A stretch of DNA of 35,420 nucleotides, taken from assembly GCA_963785735.1 (NCBI GenBank), contig CAWAWJ010000003.1, positions 1 through 35,420 on the forward strand. Reading direction: 5' to 3'. Shown here piece after piece: positions 22,178 through 30,235 of this stretch. The notes beneath the pieces are model-generated. The model was not told where the DNA came from. It did no database searches and worked only from the letters and a program-made list of their open reading frames with translations. Each line of letters begins with the position of its first letter. Positions within the stretch are counted from its first letter, which is position 1. Source of the DNA: REEB95 sp963785735 (GTDB lineage Bacteria; Pseudomonadota; Alphaproteobacteria; ATCC43930; CGMCC-115725). A program made the translations under genes and the position numbers.

Positions 22178-23091
22178 GGCAACCGCACCAGCGTCGCGAG
22201 CACGGTGAGCCGCGCCGTCAATCCCGCGACCAGCGCCGCCGCCAGCGGCAAAGCCGCGAGCGTCAGCCAGTTCCAGCCCTTCAGATGGAGCGCGGGAATG
22301 AGATTGACGGCGTCGCCGAGGAAGGCGGCGGCTCCGGCGGCATGGCCCAGCGCCAACAGCGCCAAGCCCGCCAGCAGCAATCCGGCCAATCCGCCGACCA
22401 GGCCCAGACGCAACGCCTCGCGCTCGAATTGATGCGCGATATAGCCGTCGCGCGCGCCCATCAGATGCAAAAGCTCGATCGCCTCGCGGTGGACCAGAAG
22501 CCCGGTGCGGGTGACGAACATCACCGTCAGCACCGCCACGAAGCATATCAGCACCAGGATAACGAGCGCGGTGAGCTGGACCGAGCGCGCGAACAGGAAC
22601 AGCCGGTCGAGCCAGAGCCGGTGATCGTCGACCGCGGCCCCGGGCGCGAGCGCGATGAGCTTCAACTGGAGCAGGCCGAGATCGGGCGGGGATTTCGGGT
22701 CGATGCGGACGTCGATCAGCCGGGGCAAGTCGAGATCCTCGGGCGAAAGCGCGCCGCCGAGAAAAGGCGCGATGAGCCGGGCGACATCGTCGCGGGTGAG
22801 CGGCTGGGCGTTGGATATACCGGGTGTCGCGCGCAACAAGGCGAGCACGGTTCCCAATCCGCCATCGTTGTTTTGGGCGGCTTTGATTTTTGGGTTGGAT
22901 GGGACGGCTGTTACGGGCGGCAGCTCGATGGTGATCGATCCGGCGAGGCTCGCATCCCAGCCTTCGAGCGCGTGTTGCAGCGTCATCACCGCCGCGAGCG
23001 ACAGCGCGGCCAGGAACACCATCAACGCCACCAGCCAGGGCAGGAAACGCGCCGTGCCGGCTCGGTCGAAGGGCAGGGCGGCGCTTTTCAT
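22174..23091 (-). CDS. ftsX: Cell division protein FtsX, 305 aa
   Basis: FtsX is the membrane half of FtsEX, which activates septal peptidoglycan hydrolases at the divisome. A first helix (FLPWLVALMVFLAALSLAAV) is followed by a periplasmic domain of about 130 residues. Then come three helices, including SVQLTALVILVLICFVAVLT and LGLVGGLAGLLLAGLALLAL. HREAIELLHLMGARDGYIA is the conserved FtsX loop. The start overlaps the ftsE stop (ATGA). The periplasmic part includes an Asn-rich stretch (KIKAAQNNDGGLG) of no known function. Confidence 0.92.
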   Translation of the reverse strand: MKSAALPFDRAGTARFLPWLVALMVFLAALSLAAVMTLQHALEGWDASLAGSITIELPPVTAVPSNPKIKAAQNNDGGLGTVLALLRATPGISNAQPLTRDDVARLIAPFLGGALSPEDLDLPRLIDVRIDPKSPPDLGLLQLKLIALAPGAAVDDHRLWLDRLFLFARSVQLTALVILVLICFVAVLTVMFVTRTGLLVHREAIELLHLMGARDGYIAHQFEREALRLGLVGGLAGLLLAGLALLALGHAAGAAAFLGDAVNLIPALHLKGWNWLTLAALPLAAALVAGLTARLTVLATLVRLP

Positions 23092-23834
23092 GACGCGGCT
23101 GATTCTAAATTTTGGCCGGCTTGTCCCATGATTTGGTCGGCTTTCGCCGACGGCGGCCGGGGCGCGCGGGTCAATTCGCCGTTTTCGAGATGCAAGACAG
23201 GCCGGCCCGATTGCGCCGCCATTCCCGCATTGTGGGTGGCGATCACCAGCGTGGTGCCGAGCTTGTTCATTTGCTCGAACAGGTGGAGAAGCCGCAAAGC
23301 CATGGCGTCGTCGACATTGCCGGTCGGCTCGTCGGCGATCAAGAGGCTCGGCCGCCCGATCACCGCGCGCGCGATGGCGAGGCGTTGCTGCTCGCCGCCC
23401 GACAGAGTCGGCGGCTTCGCCTCGAGCTTCTCGGCCAAGCCCACCCATTCCAACAGCTCGCGCACATTGTCGCGCAGCTTCGACTCGGGGGTGCCGGCGA
23501 CGCGCAACGGGAGCGCCACGTTGTCGAAGGCCGAGAGATGGGGAATCAGGCGGAAATCCTGGAAGACGATGCCGATCCGGCGCCGCAAGGGGGCAAGCTC
23601 GCGCCGCGCCAACCCCGACAAATCCTTGCCGAACAGCGAGATAAGCCCGCGCGAGGGGCGTTGGGCCATGGTGATGAGTCGCAACAGGGTGGTCTTGCCG
23701 GCGCCCGAAGGCCCGGTGAGGAAATGGAACGAGCCCGGCTCCAGGCTCAGGGAGATGTCGCGCAGCACCTCCGGCCCCCGGCCGTATCGCATGCCGACAT
23801 TCTCGAACCGCACCATCGCCGCAAAGGATGACAT
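23088..23834 (-). CDS. ftsE: Cell division ATP-binding protein FtsE, 248 aa
   Basis: This ATPase pairs with FtsX. It has Walker A GPSGAGKTT (41-49), the ABC signature LSGGEQQR and Walker B LLIADEPTGNVD. The H-loop is VIATHNAGM. The C-terminal 30 residues (RAPRPPSAKADQIMGQ) extend past the usual domain. The start at 23834 is annotated; MVRFENVG at 23816 is an equally plausible start. The gene diverges from the zinc-ribbon gene at 23894, as in many alphaproteobacteria. Confidence 0.93.
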   Translation of the reverse strand: MSSFAAMVRFENVGMRYGRGPEVLRDISLSLEPGSFHFLTGPSGAGKTTLLRLITMAQRPSRGLISLFGKDLSGLARRELAPLRRRIGIVFQDFRLIPHLSAFDNVALPLRVAGTPESKLRDNVRELLEWVGLAEKLEAKPPTLSGGEQQRLAIARAVIGRPSLLIADEPTGNVDDAMALRLLHLFEQMNKLGTTLVIATHNAGMAAQSGRPVLHLENGELTRAPRPPSAKADQIMGQAGQNLESAAS

Positions 23835-23893
23835 GTCGCGCGCTTGCCCGCAAAGGTCGCAACGCCCTATAACGGGCCTGCCATGGGAATGCC

Positions 23894-24709
23894 ATGATCG
23901 TTACCTGCCCGGCTTGTTCCACCCGCTATCTGGTTGAGGAGCGCAATCTCGGCGCCACCGGCCGGATGGTGCGGTGCAGCCAATGCGGCCATAGCTGGTA
24001 CGAAGCGCCCCCGGGGGGCGAGCCGCTGCGCGTCGATCTGTCCCAGCCAGAGGCGCCGCCGCCCTTGCCCGGCGAGCGCCGGGGATTGCCGGTGGTCTCG
24101 AAGCAGCGCCGTGCCGGCGGCGGAGGTGGCGGCTGGCTCAAGGCGTTCGCCATCCTGGTGCTGTTGCTGGTGGTGCTGGGCGTGGCCGCGCTCGCGGCGG
24201 CGATCGTGCTGCGCGATCCGATCATGGCGCGGGTGCCGGTGACGCGGGTGGTCTATGCCCATCTCGGCAAGGCGATGACCTCGGCGAATGAATGGCTCGA
24301 AGGGCAGAAGATCTATCAATGGGCGCATCCGTCGCCGCAGCTCCAGCCGCTGCCGGGCGCGAATTCGGGCCAGAACCCGAACCCGACTCAAAGCCCGGCC
24401 CAGAACCAGCCGCCGCCCGCGCCGGGCGCCGGGCTGGTGATCCAGGGATTGAGCCCGAAGCGCGCCGTGCAAAACAACATTCCGGTGCTGGTGATCAGCG
24501 GCCAGATCGTCAACGCCTCCTCCGCGTTGCAAGTGGTGCCGACGCTCCGGGTGACCTTGCACGACGCCAAGAACAACACGGTCGCCTCCTGGACCTTCTC
24601 GCCCGACCAAGCGAGCCTGCCGCCCGGCGGCAGCGAGCCCTTCGAGACCTCGATGGCGCAGCCGAGCGAATTGGCCTCGGGCGTGGTCGTGACCTTCGAG
24701 AGCCCGTAA
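23894..24709 (+). CDS. MJ0042 zinc-ribbon protein with DUF3426 domain, 271 aa
   Basis: The N-terminal zinc ribbon has Cys5-x2-Cys8 and Cys28-x2-Cys31 (CPACSTRYLVEE, VRCSQCGHSWYEA). A Pro-rich linker and one membrane helix (LKAFAILVLLLVVLGVAALA, about 81-100) follow. After a Gln/Pro/Asn-rich stretch comes a DUF3426-like beta domain (IPVLVISGQIVNASS, LPPGGSEPFETSM). It is probably a membrane protein with a cytoplasmic zinc ribbon and a periplasmic domain. Divergence from ftsE is conserved, but no function is established. Confidence 0.88.
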   Translation: MIVTCPACSTRYLVEERNLGATGRMVRCSQCGHSWYEAPPGGEPLRVDLSQPEAPPPLPGERRGLPVVSKQRRAGGGGGGWLKAFAILVLLLVVLGVAALAAAIVLRDPIMARVPVTRVVYAHLGKAMTSANEWLEGQKIYQWAHPSPQLQPLPGANSGQNPNPTQSPAQNQPPPAPGAGLVIQGLSPKRAVQNNIPVLVISGQIVNASSALQVVPTLRVTLHDAKNNTVASWTFSPDQASLPPGGSEPFETSMAQPSELASGVVVTFESP

Positions 24710-24719
24710 GGCGGCGCGC

Positions 24720-25340
24720 TCATTTCTTTATTTGTTTGCGCATGGTGTCGAGCACGACCGACACGTTGCCGCCGTTCTTCTCGATCAGATTGGCGAAATA
24801 ATCGCGGTAAGAGAGGTTCTGGCTCAAGCCCTGGACGTCGACATCGGCGATCTTGAACGCGCCGTCCTCGCTCACGATGTGCCAATCGACGGGGATCGGC
24901 GGGCGCTGGTCGTTCAACTCGATCTGGCTGTGGACGATAATGACGCCGTTGGCGTCGGTCCGTTCGGACATCACCGCGAAGCCCGCGTCGGAATAGGTGT
25001 TGAAGGTCAGCCAGTAATAGCTCGCCATGTAGGCCGGAAACATGGCGAGGTATTGCTGGCGCTGCTCGTCGCTGAATTGGTTCCAATAACGGCCGAGATC
25101 GAAGCGCGCGATCTTGGTCACGTCGAAGGCGTTATTCATGAGGACGAGGAATTCCTGCTCGCGCCGGCCCTGAGGCCGCAGCCGGTCGCCGACCAGCGCC
25201 CCCACTTGGGTTGCGAGCTGGGCCATGAACTGGGTTGCGCCGCTCGCCTGGGCGCGGGCAGGCATGGGCGCAAGCGCGGCCAGCAACGCCAATGCCATGA
25301 CGAAGCGGCGGCGGCTCGGGCGCGGCGGCGATTCCCGCAT
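24720..25340 (-). CDS. MlaC/Ttg2D-family periplasmic protein, 206 aa
   Basis: Proteins of the MlaC family shuttle phospholipids between outer and inner membrane. A Tat-like or Sec signal (SRRRFVMALALLAALAPMP, cleavage after ARA) precedes the domain: EQEFLVLMNNAFDVTKIARF, then DLGRYWNQFSDEQRQQYLAM. Later come GVIIVHSQIELNDQRPPIPV, DWHIVSEDGAFKIADVDVQG and LIEKNGGNVSVVLDTMR, which are typical. GTG 25349 is an alternative start, close to AAGGAAAAGG. No mlaD, mlaE or mlaF genes lie nearby, so it is separate from a full Mla operon. Confidence 0.85.
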   Translation of the reverse strand: MRESPPRPSRRRFVMALALLAALAPMPARAQASGATQFMAQLATQVGALVGDRLRPQGRREQEFLVLMNNAFDVTKIARFDLGRYWNQFSDEQRQQYLAMFPAYMASYYWLTFNTYSDAGFAVMSERTDANGVIIVHSQIELNDQRPPIPVDWHIVSEDGAFKIADVDVQGLSQNLSYRDYFANLIEKNGGNVSVVLDTMRKQIKK

Positions 25341-25425
25341 CAAGATCACGTTCCTTTTCCTTTCTTGCCGGCAGGTTTTATGCCCGGATCGGGGCGAAAT
25401 GATGACCGCCGCCAAGCGCCGCCGG

Positions 25426-26235
25426 TCAAGGTCCGCCGCCGCAATCATCGAAGCTTTTGCAGAAACGGTCGAAGCGCACCACCATGGGCAGATACCACAC
25501 CGTTACCCGCATGGAAACCGGCACCAGGCTGGCGTCGCCGGTGAACACCGCCTCGACCGGGCGGGGCGCGTCCTCGGGGTCGCCATCCTCGCTCGTATCC
25601 GCCTTGAAGCCGGCGATGGGCTTGAGCGTGAGCAGAAGATGGATCAGGTTTTCCTTTTCCCCGGCCGAGACGATATGCACCAGCACGTCGAAGCGGCGCG
25701 CGCCGTCATAAACCGGGACGGTGAAATCCTGCGTGGGAACCGGCAACTGGAGCCAGAGCCCGTGGCGGATCGAAGCCATCGCGGCGATCGGATCGACCAC
25801 GTTGCGCCGGTAGAGATCGGGGAGTGGCGGCTTGCGGCTGGTGTCGGCGGCTTCGCGCTCGGCGATGACGGCGCCGGGCGGGCCGATGAAACGCATGCCG
25901 ATGCGGCTGTCGCGCCGCTGGCGCAGATCGTAAAGCGCCTCGTAATGGAGCGGGGCGGCCTGGCCCTCATTGGTGAGCCGCCCATTGCCCTCGGCGGTGC
26001 CGCGAAAATGCGTGATGAGGCGCGGCAGCCCCGCGGACTCGACCCCGATCCAGTAGCGGTAATTGCCGCCGTCGCCGGTGAAACGGAAACGCACCTCGCC
26101 GGCCGGCAATCCTGCATAGCTCGCGCGATAGAGGATGTTGATCTCCTCGGCGCGCGCCAGCGGAGCGGCGGGCAGGACGCCGGCCAGAACCGTGGTCGCG
26201 AAGCCGGTCGTCGCGATGAAATTGGACAGCCGCAT
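25426..26235 (-). CDS. DUF3108 family exported protein, 269 aa
   Basis: A signal peptide (ATTGFATTVLAGVLPAAPLA, cleavage after ARA) leads a beta-rich domain of the DUF3108 family: INILYRASYAGLPAGEVRFR, GLPRLITHFRGTAEGNG, YEALYDLRQRRDSRIGMRF and DVLVHIVSAGEKENLIHLLL. It ends FCKSFDDCGGGP, with two cysteines. The family is periplasmic or outer-membrane associated with no firm function. It lies upstream of the MlaC-like gene on the same strand with an 85-base gap. Confidence 0.87.
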   Translation of the reverse strand: MRLSNFIATTGFATTVLAGVLPAAPLARAEEINILYRASYAGLPAGEVRFRFTGDGGNYRYWIGVESAGLPRLITHFRGTAEGNGRLTNEGQAAPLHYEALYDLRQRRDSRIGMRFIGPPGAVIAEREAADTSRKPPLPDLYRRNVVDPIAAMASIRHGLWLQLPVPTQDFTVPVYDGARRFDVLVHIVSAGEKENLIHLLLTLKPIAGFKADTSEDGDPEDAPRPVEAVFTGDASLVPVSMRVTVWYLPMVVRFDRFCKSFDDCGGGP

Positions 26236-26271
26236 GCGCCTCCGATGCGCCCCGTATCCGGATAAAGCCCG

Positions 26272-28692
26272 CTAAAATTCCTTCAGCAAGCGGTCGATGT
26301 AGTCGCGTTCGAGCGCCGGGCGTTGCTGCTCGCCGGCGCGCTTGCGCAGTTCGCCCAATATCTCGCGCGCCTTCTCGATGGTGTAGTCATTGGCCGATTT
26401 GCCCAGGCGCAGCGCGCCGCCATCGCCGCCGCCTTCGCCGTCGCCGGTGTCGAGCCGGCCGAAGGGATCGCGCGGCGCCCGGGCCGGGCCGCCGCCGCCG
26501 GGATCGCCGAAGGCCGAGGGATCGTAGCCATTGGCCATTTGCCGCGCCAGCGCGCGCGCCGCCTGTTGCAGCGAATCGAGCGCCTCGGTCTGCGATCCCA
26601 CCGCTTGCCCCGGCTTGTCCTGGCGCAAGGCCTCGACGGCGTTGCGCATGGCGCGGTCGGCGCGGGTCATCGCCTGCGGAATCTCGCCGCCCTGTTCGCC
26701 CAGGCGTTGCGCCGCCTGGCCGAGCGCGTGGCGCAGATTTTCCTGTTGGTCGGCGTCGCCGGCGCTCTTGCTCCCGTCCGGCTCGCGCGACTGGCGGAAG
26801 CTGCGGTCGAGCAATTGCTGCTGGCGGCGCATCAGGTCCTGCATCGCGTCGAGCGATTTTCCCCGCGGCGAGTGCATGTCCATGGGATTGGATGCGCGCA
26901 GGTTTTCGAGCAGGTCCTGGAGCCGCGCCAGCAGATTGCGCGCCTGGTCGCGCGCGCCGGCTTGCGCCAATTCGCGCGCGCGGTCGAGCGCGGCCTGGAA
27001 ATCCTTGCCGGTCAGGGCCTGAGAGGAATTGGCCTCGTTCTGGTTCGGGCCGGAAGATTTCGTCTGCCCGGAGAGCGTCTGGAGATAGCGGTCGATCTGC
27101 TTTTGCAGATCCTGCATGAGCTGTTCGATCCGGGCCTCGGGCGCGTTTTGGGCGAGCGCATCCTGCAAGGCCTGCATCGACTGGCGCAGGTCGTTCTGGC
27201 TCGAGAGATCGTTGCCGTCCTCGACCCTGACCGCGATGTCCCACAGCAATTGCGCGACCATCGGGGGCGTGTCGGCGTCGCGGTCGAGCCGCAGCCGGTC
27301 GGAGGCCGTCCGCAAGCCCAGGAAAACCACGATGTCGCCGTTATAGAGCTTGGGGTTGAGCGCGAGGCCGGAGACGGTCTCGGCCACGCTTTCGCGCGCA
27401 TCGGGATTGTCGAGCAGAATTTTGCGCTGCCCGATGATGGCGCGGGCGAGCGGGTTCTGGAAGACGCGTTCGGGCAGCACGGTCTCGATGATGTCGCTCG
27501 AACCGGTCTGGCCGAGCGCGTCCGATGCGACGAGCTGCAACTGCACCGTGCTTCCGGCCCAGGGATTGGATGTGAGATCAACGAAGCTCGCCCCCTGCGC
27601 GGATTTCGAATGCCGGTCGGGGAGCGCCAGATCGAGCGTCAGGGTTTCGCCCGTTTCGCCGCCGGGCTTGCGGATCAGGAGCTTCACGCCCTCGACGCCG
27701 TAATCGTCATCGGCCTGGTATTGCACGCGCAACGCGCCCCGCGCGGCTGCCTCGGGCGGCTTGGCGAAGGAAATCGTGGGCGGCAAATCGGGCACGACAT
27801 GGATCGGCCACGCGGCGAGGCTGCGGTAACCCTGCGCGATTTGGAGCGCCGATCCCGCGGTGATGACCGCTTCGCCCTTGAAATTGTCTTGATCGACCCG
27901 GCTCATCGCGGTGGCTTCGCGGTCGATGCGCAGCTCCGGCACGGCGCCGCCGCCATGGAGCTGGGCCAGCACGGCGCTGCCGATGGGGACTTCAACCGGC
28001 TTGGACCCGGGCGGCAAAGAGAGAAATTGCGGCGGCAGGCCGGTATATTGCGGCGGCGAAATCCACACATCGAGGCCGACCGGCTGGGACGGGCCGAACA
28101 GGGAAAAATCGGGGTGAAAGGCGCGGCCGATGCGCGGGCGCCAATCGCCGCCGGCGGTATAGACGCCCGCCACCAGCGCCAGCACCAGCGCCACGCGCAG
28201 CCCATGGGGATCGCGGCGGCCCAAGCCAGCGCGCGGCAAGCCGATCCTCAGGCGCTTGATCGCCGCGTTCATGCGCGAGCGGTGGGCTTGCCAGAGCCCC
28301 GCCGCTTCGCCATCGCCGCCGCCGCTCGCGAGCCGGTCCTCGAGCGCGGCGATCGGGCGGTGCGCCATCGAACTCGCGGTCTCGATGCGCCGCCGCGCCT
28401 GGGCATGGGAAGGCGGGCGGAACCGCCGCAGCACCCAAGCGAGATTGATCGCAAGCGTGAGCGCGAGCGTGGCCAAAGCCGAGGCCCAGAGCCAGCCTGG
28501 CAGCATCGCTGGCGCGTCGAACAGGGCCAAAGACAGGAAAACGCCGAGCGCGAGCGAGGAAGGCCACAAAGCCGGCCACAGGAATTCCCAGATCAGCGCC
28601 AGTCGCGCGAGCCTGAGCCGCCGCTTGAGGCGCCGCCGCAATCCCGGCGGCGGGGAGGATTCAGGATCCGGGTTCGGGCCGCGTTCCGACAT
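26272..28692 (-). CDS. Large DUF4175 (TIGR02302-like) membrane protein, 806 aa
   Basis: Three membrane helices lie near the N terminus (LWPSSLALGVFLSLALF, ALATLALTLAINLAWVL, and LRVALVLALVAGVYTA near 165-182). A long periplasmic part with Ig-like segments (LRVQYQADDDYGVEGVKLLI, VQLQLVASDALGQTGSSDII) follows. Next comes a Gln- and Arg-rich helical region (MQDLQKQIDRYLQTLSG, MQDLMRRQQQLLDRSFRQ), and the end is EREYIDRL-like (ERDYIDRLLKEF). The family is alphaproteobacterial and its function unknown. Position next to lysA-argH is conserved. The opposite strand has an equally long open frame, a GC artefact. Confidence 0.92.
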   Translation of the reverse strand: MSERGPNPDPESSPPPGLRRRLKRRLRLARLALIWEFLWPALWPSSLALGVFLSLALFDAPAMLPGWLWASALATLALTLAINLAWVLRRFRPPSHAQARRRIETASSMAHRPIAALEDRLASGGGDGEAAGLWQAHRSRMNAAIKRLRIGLPRAGLGRRDPHGLRVALVLALVAGVYTAGGDWRPRIGRAFHPDFSLFGPSQPVGLDVWISPPQYTGLPPQFLSLPPGSKPVEVPIGSAVLAQLHGGGAVPELRIDREATAMSRVDQDNFKGEAVITAGSALQIAQGYRSLAAWPIHVVPDLPPTISFAKPPEAAARGALRVQYQADDDYGVEGVKLLIRKPGGETGETLTLDLALPDRHSKSAQGASFVDLTSNPWAGSTVQLQLVASDALGQTGSSDIIETVLPERVFQNPLARAIIGQRKILLDNPDARESVAETVSGLALNPKLYNGDIVVFLGLRTASDRLRLDRDADTPPMVAQLLWDIAVRVEDGNDLSSQNDLRQSMQALQDALAQNAPEARIEQLMQDLQKQIDRYLQTLSGQTKSSGPNQNEANSSQALTGKDFQAALDRARELAQAGARDQARNLLARLQDLLENLRASNPMDMHSPRGKSLDAMQDLMRRQQQLLDRSFRQSREPDGSKSAGDADQQENLRHALGQAAQRLGEQGGEIPQAMTRADRAMRNAVEALRQDKPGQAVGSQTEALDSLQQAARALARQMANGYDPSAFGDPGGGGPARAPRDPFGRLDTGDGEGGGDGGALRLGKSANDYTIEKAREILGELRKRAGEQQRPALERDYIDRLLKEF

Positions 28693-28730
28693 GATCGGCC
28701 GTCTCTCTCACCGTCTTACCGCCACCTTCG

Positions 28731-30056
28731 TCACCGTGATCCGAGCCAGGGTGCCATTTGATCCAGCGCCAGCATCGCCTCGTAATCCGGGCGCTTGCGG
28801 ATGACGGCCACGTCGCCGCCCTTGACCAGCAGCTCGGGCACCGGCAGGCGGCTATTGTAGCTCGAACTCATCACCGCGCCATAGGCGCCGGCGGAGAGGA
28901 TGGCGATGAGCTCGCCGCCGCGCAGCGGGGCGAGGGACCGGTCGAGGGCGAAGGCGTCGCCGGTCTCGCAGACCGGGCCGACGATGCTCTGCGTGACGGG
29001 TTCGGCGCGCGGCTCGGGCGCTTTCACCGGCACGATCTCGTGCCAGGCATCGTAGAGCGCGGGGCGCATCAGGTCATTCATCGCCGCGTCGACGATGACG
29101 AAGCGGTGGCTCACGCCTTCCTTGACGTAGAGCACGCGCGAAACCAGCACCCCGGCATTGGCGGCGATGACGCGGCCCGGCTCGAAGGCGAAGCTCAGCT
29201 TCAACCCTTGGGTCATGTGCTTCACGACGAAGGCGTAATCCTCGATCGAGGGCGGGGTCTCGTTTCGATAGCGGATGCCGAGGCCGCCGCCGAAATCGAA
29301 CCGCTTCAGCTCGATGCCGTCCTCGCGAAGGCCGCGAAAGAGCGCGAGCGCGCGCGAGAAGGCGATCTCGAACGGCCCGAGCGCGGTCAGCTGCGAGCCG
29401 ATATGCACCGCCATGCCCACCAGCGCAATCGCCGGCATCCCCGCCGCCAGCCGATAGGCCTCGCCGGCCTGCGCCAAATCGATGCCGAACTTGTTTTCCT
29501 TCTTGCCGGTGGCGATCTTGGCGTGGGTGCGCGCATCGACATCCGGATTGACGCGGATCGAAACCGGGGCGACCCGGTTCATCTTGCGCGCGACGCGGCT
29601 CAGCGCATCGAGCTCGGGCAGGGATTCGACGTTGATCTGGTGGACGCCGTTGGCGAGGGCGAAGGCGAGCTCAGCCTCGGTCTTGCCGATGCCGGAGAAG
29701 ATGATGCGGCTTCCCGGTATGCCGGCGGCGAGCGCGCGGCGGAATTCGCCCTCGGAGACGACATCGGCCCCGGCGCCCAGCCTGGCGAGCGTCGCCACCA
29801 CCGAGAGATTGGAATTGGCTTTGAGTGAATAGCACAAGAGCGCGTCGAGCCCGCCGAAGGCCGTGGCGAAGCGCCGGTATTGCCGCTCGAGCGCGGCCGT
29901 GGAATAGCAATAGAACGGCGTGCCGGTTTCGGCGGCGAGCCGCGACAAGGCGACGTTCTCGGCGAAAAGCTCGCCGCCGCGATAGGCGAATTCGGGCGCG
30001 TCGAGCAACGCCGCCGGAGAGGCCTCCCCACGCGCCTCGGTCACCGGCCCTGTCAC
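28731..30056 (-). CDS. lysA: Diaminopimelate decarboxylase, 441 aa
   Basis: The enzyme makes lysine from meso-diaminopimelate. It is a fold-type III PLP enzyme with Lys79 in LLCYSLKANSNLSVV, GIGKTEAELAFALANGV, IRVNPDVDARTHAKI, FDFGGGLGIRY and the substrate-binding GPVCETGDAFA. AGAYGAVMSSSYNSRLPVPE is the conserved C-terminal motif. The GTG at 30056 overlaps the stop of lptM (GTGA) and is the best start; length is normal. The gene is thus coupled to lptM and argH. Confidence 0.95.
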   Translation of the reverse strand: MTGPVTEARGEASPAALLDAPEFAYRGGELFAENVALSRLAAETGTPFYCYSTAALERQYRRFATAFGGLDALLCYSLKANSNLSVVATLARLGAGADVVSEGEFRRALAAGIPGSRIIFSGIGKTEAELAFALANGVHQINVESLPELDALSRVARKMNRVAPVSIRVNPDVDARTHAKIATGKKENKFGIDLAQAGEAYRLAAGMPAIALVGMAVHIGSQLTALGPFEIAFSRALALFRGLREDGIELKRFDFGGGLGIRYRNETPPSIEDYAFVVKHMTQGLKLSFAFEPGRVIAANAGVLVSRVLYVKEGVSHRFVIVDAAMNDLMRPALYDAWHEIVPVKAPEPRAEPVTQSIVGPVCETGDAFALDRSLAPLRGGELIAILSAGAYGAVMSSSYNSRLPVPELLVKGGDVAVIRKRPDYEAMLALDQMAPWLGSR

Positions 30057-30235
30057 GGACGGGTTTCCGCGGGCTGCTGCTGCGGCTGGAGCGGCTGCTG
30101 CGGGTCGTAGGGATAGTCGCGCGGATAAGTCGATGGCCCGGTGCCCGGCGCCAGCGGCATGCTCTTCTTGCCGCAAGCGGAGAGCGGCAGCGCCAGGATC
30201 ATCACGGCGAGGCTCAAGCGGATGGCGTTGGTCAT
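30053..30235 (-). CDS. lptM: LptM/YifL-type small lipoprotein, 60 aa
   Basis: MTNAIRLSLAVMILALPLSA ends in a lipobox with Cys21 (LSAC), followed by GKKSMPLAPGTGPSTYP and a Pro/Gln-rich tail. The CGxKxPL-like start after the lipobox is the family signature. LptM helps assemble the LPS translocon LptDE. It starts inside the argH stop (ATGA) and overlaps lysA at its end, the conserved argH-lptM-lysA order. Confidence 0.85.
   Translation of the reverse strand: MTNAIRLSLAVMILALPLSACGKKSMPLAPGTGPSTYPRDYPYDPQQPLQPQQQPAETRP

Noticed and set aside
22285..23937. 550-codon + frame opposite ftsE/ftsX
   Set aside because: Shadow of the well-supported ftsE and ftsX genes.
26323..28761. 812-codon open frame on the + strand
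   Set aside because: Mirror of the DUF4175 gene on the minus strand; Arg/Ala/Gln-rich composition typical of GC-rich shadow frames, no motifs.
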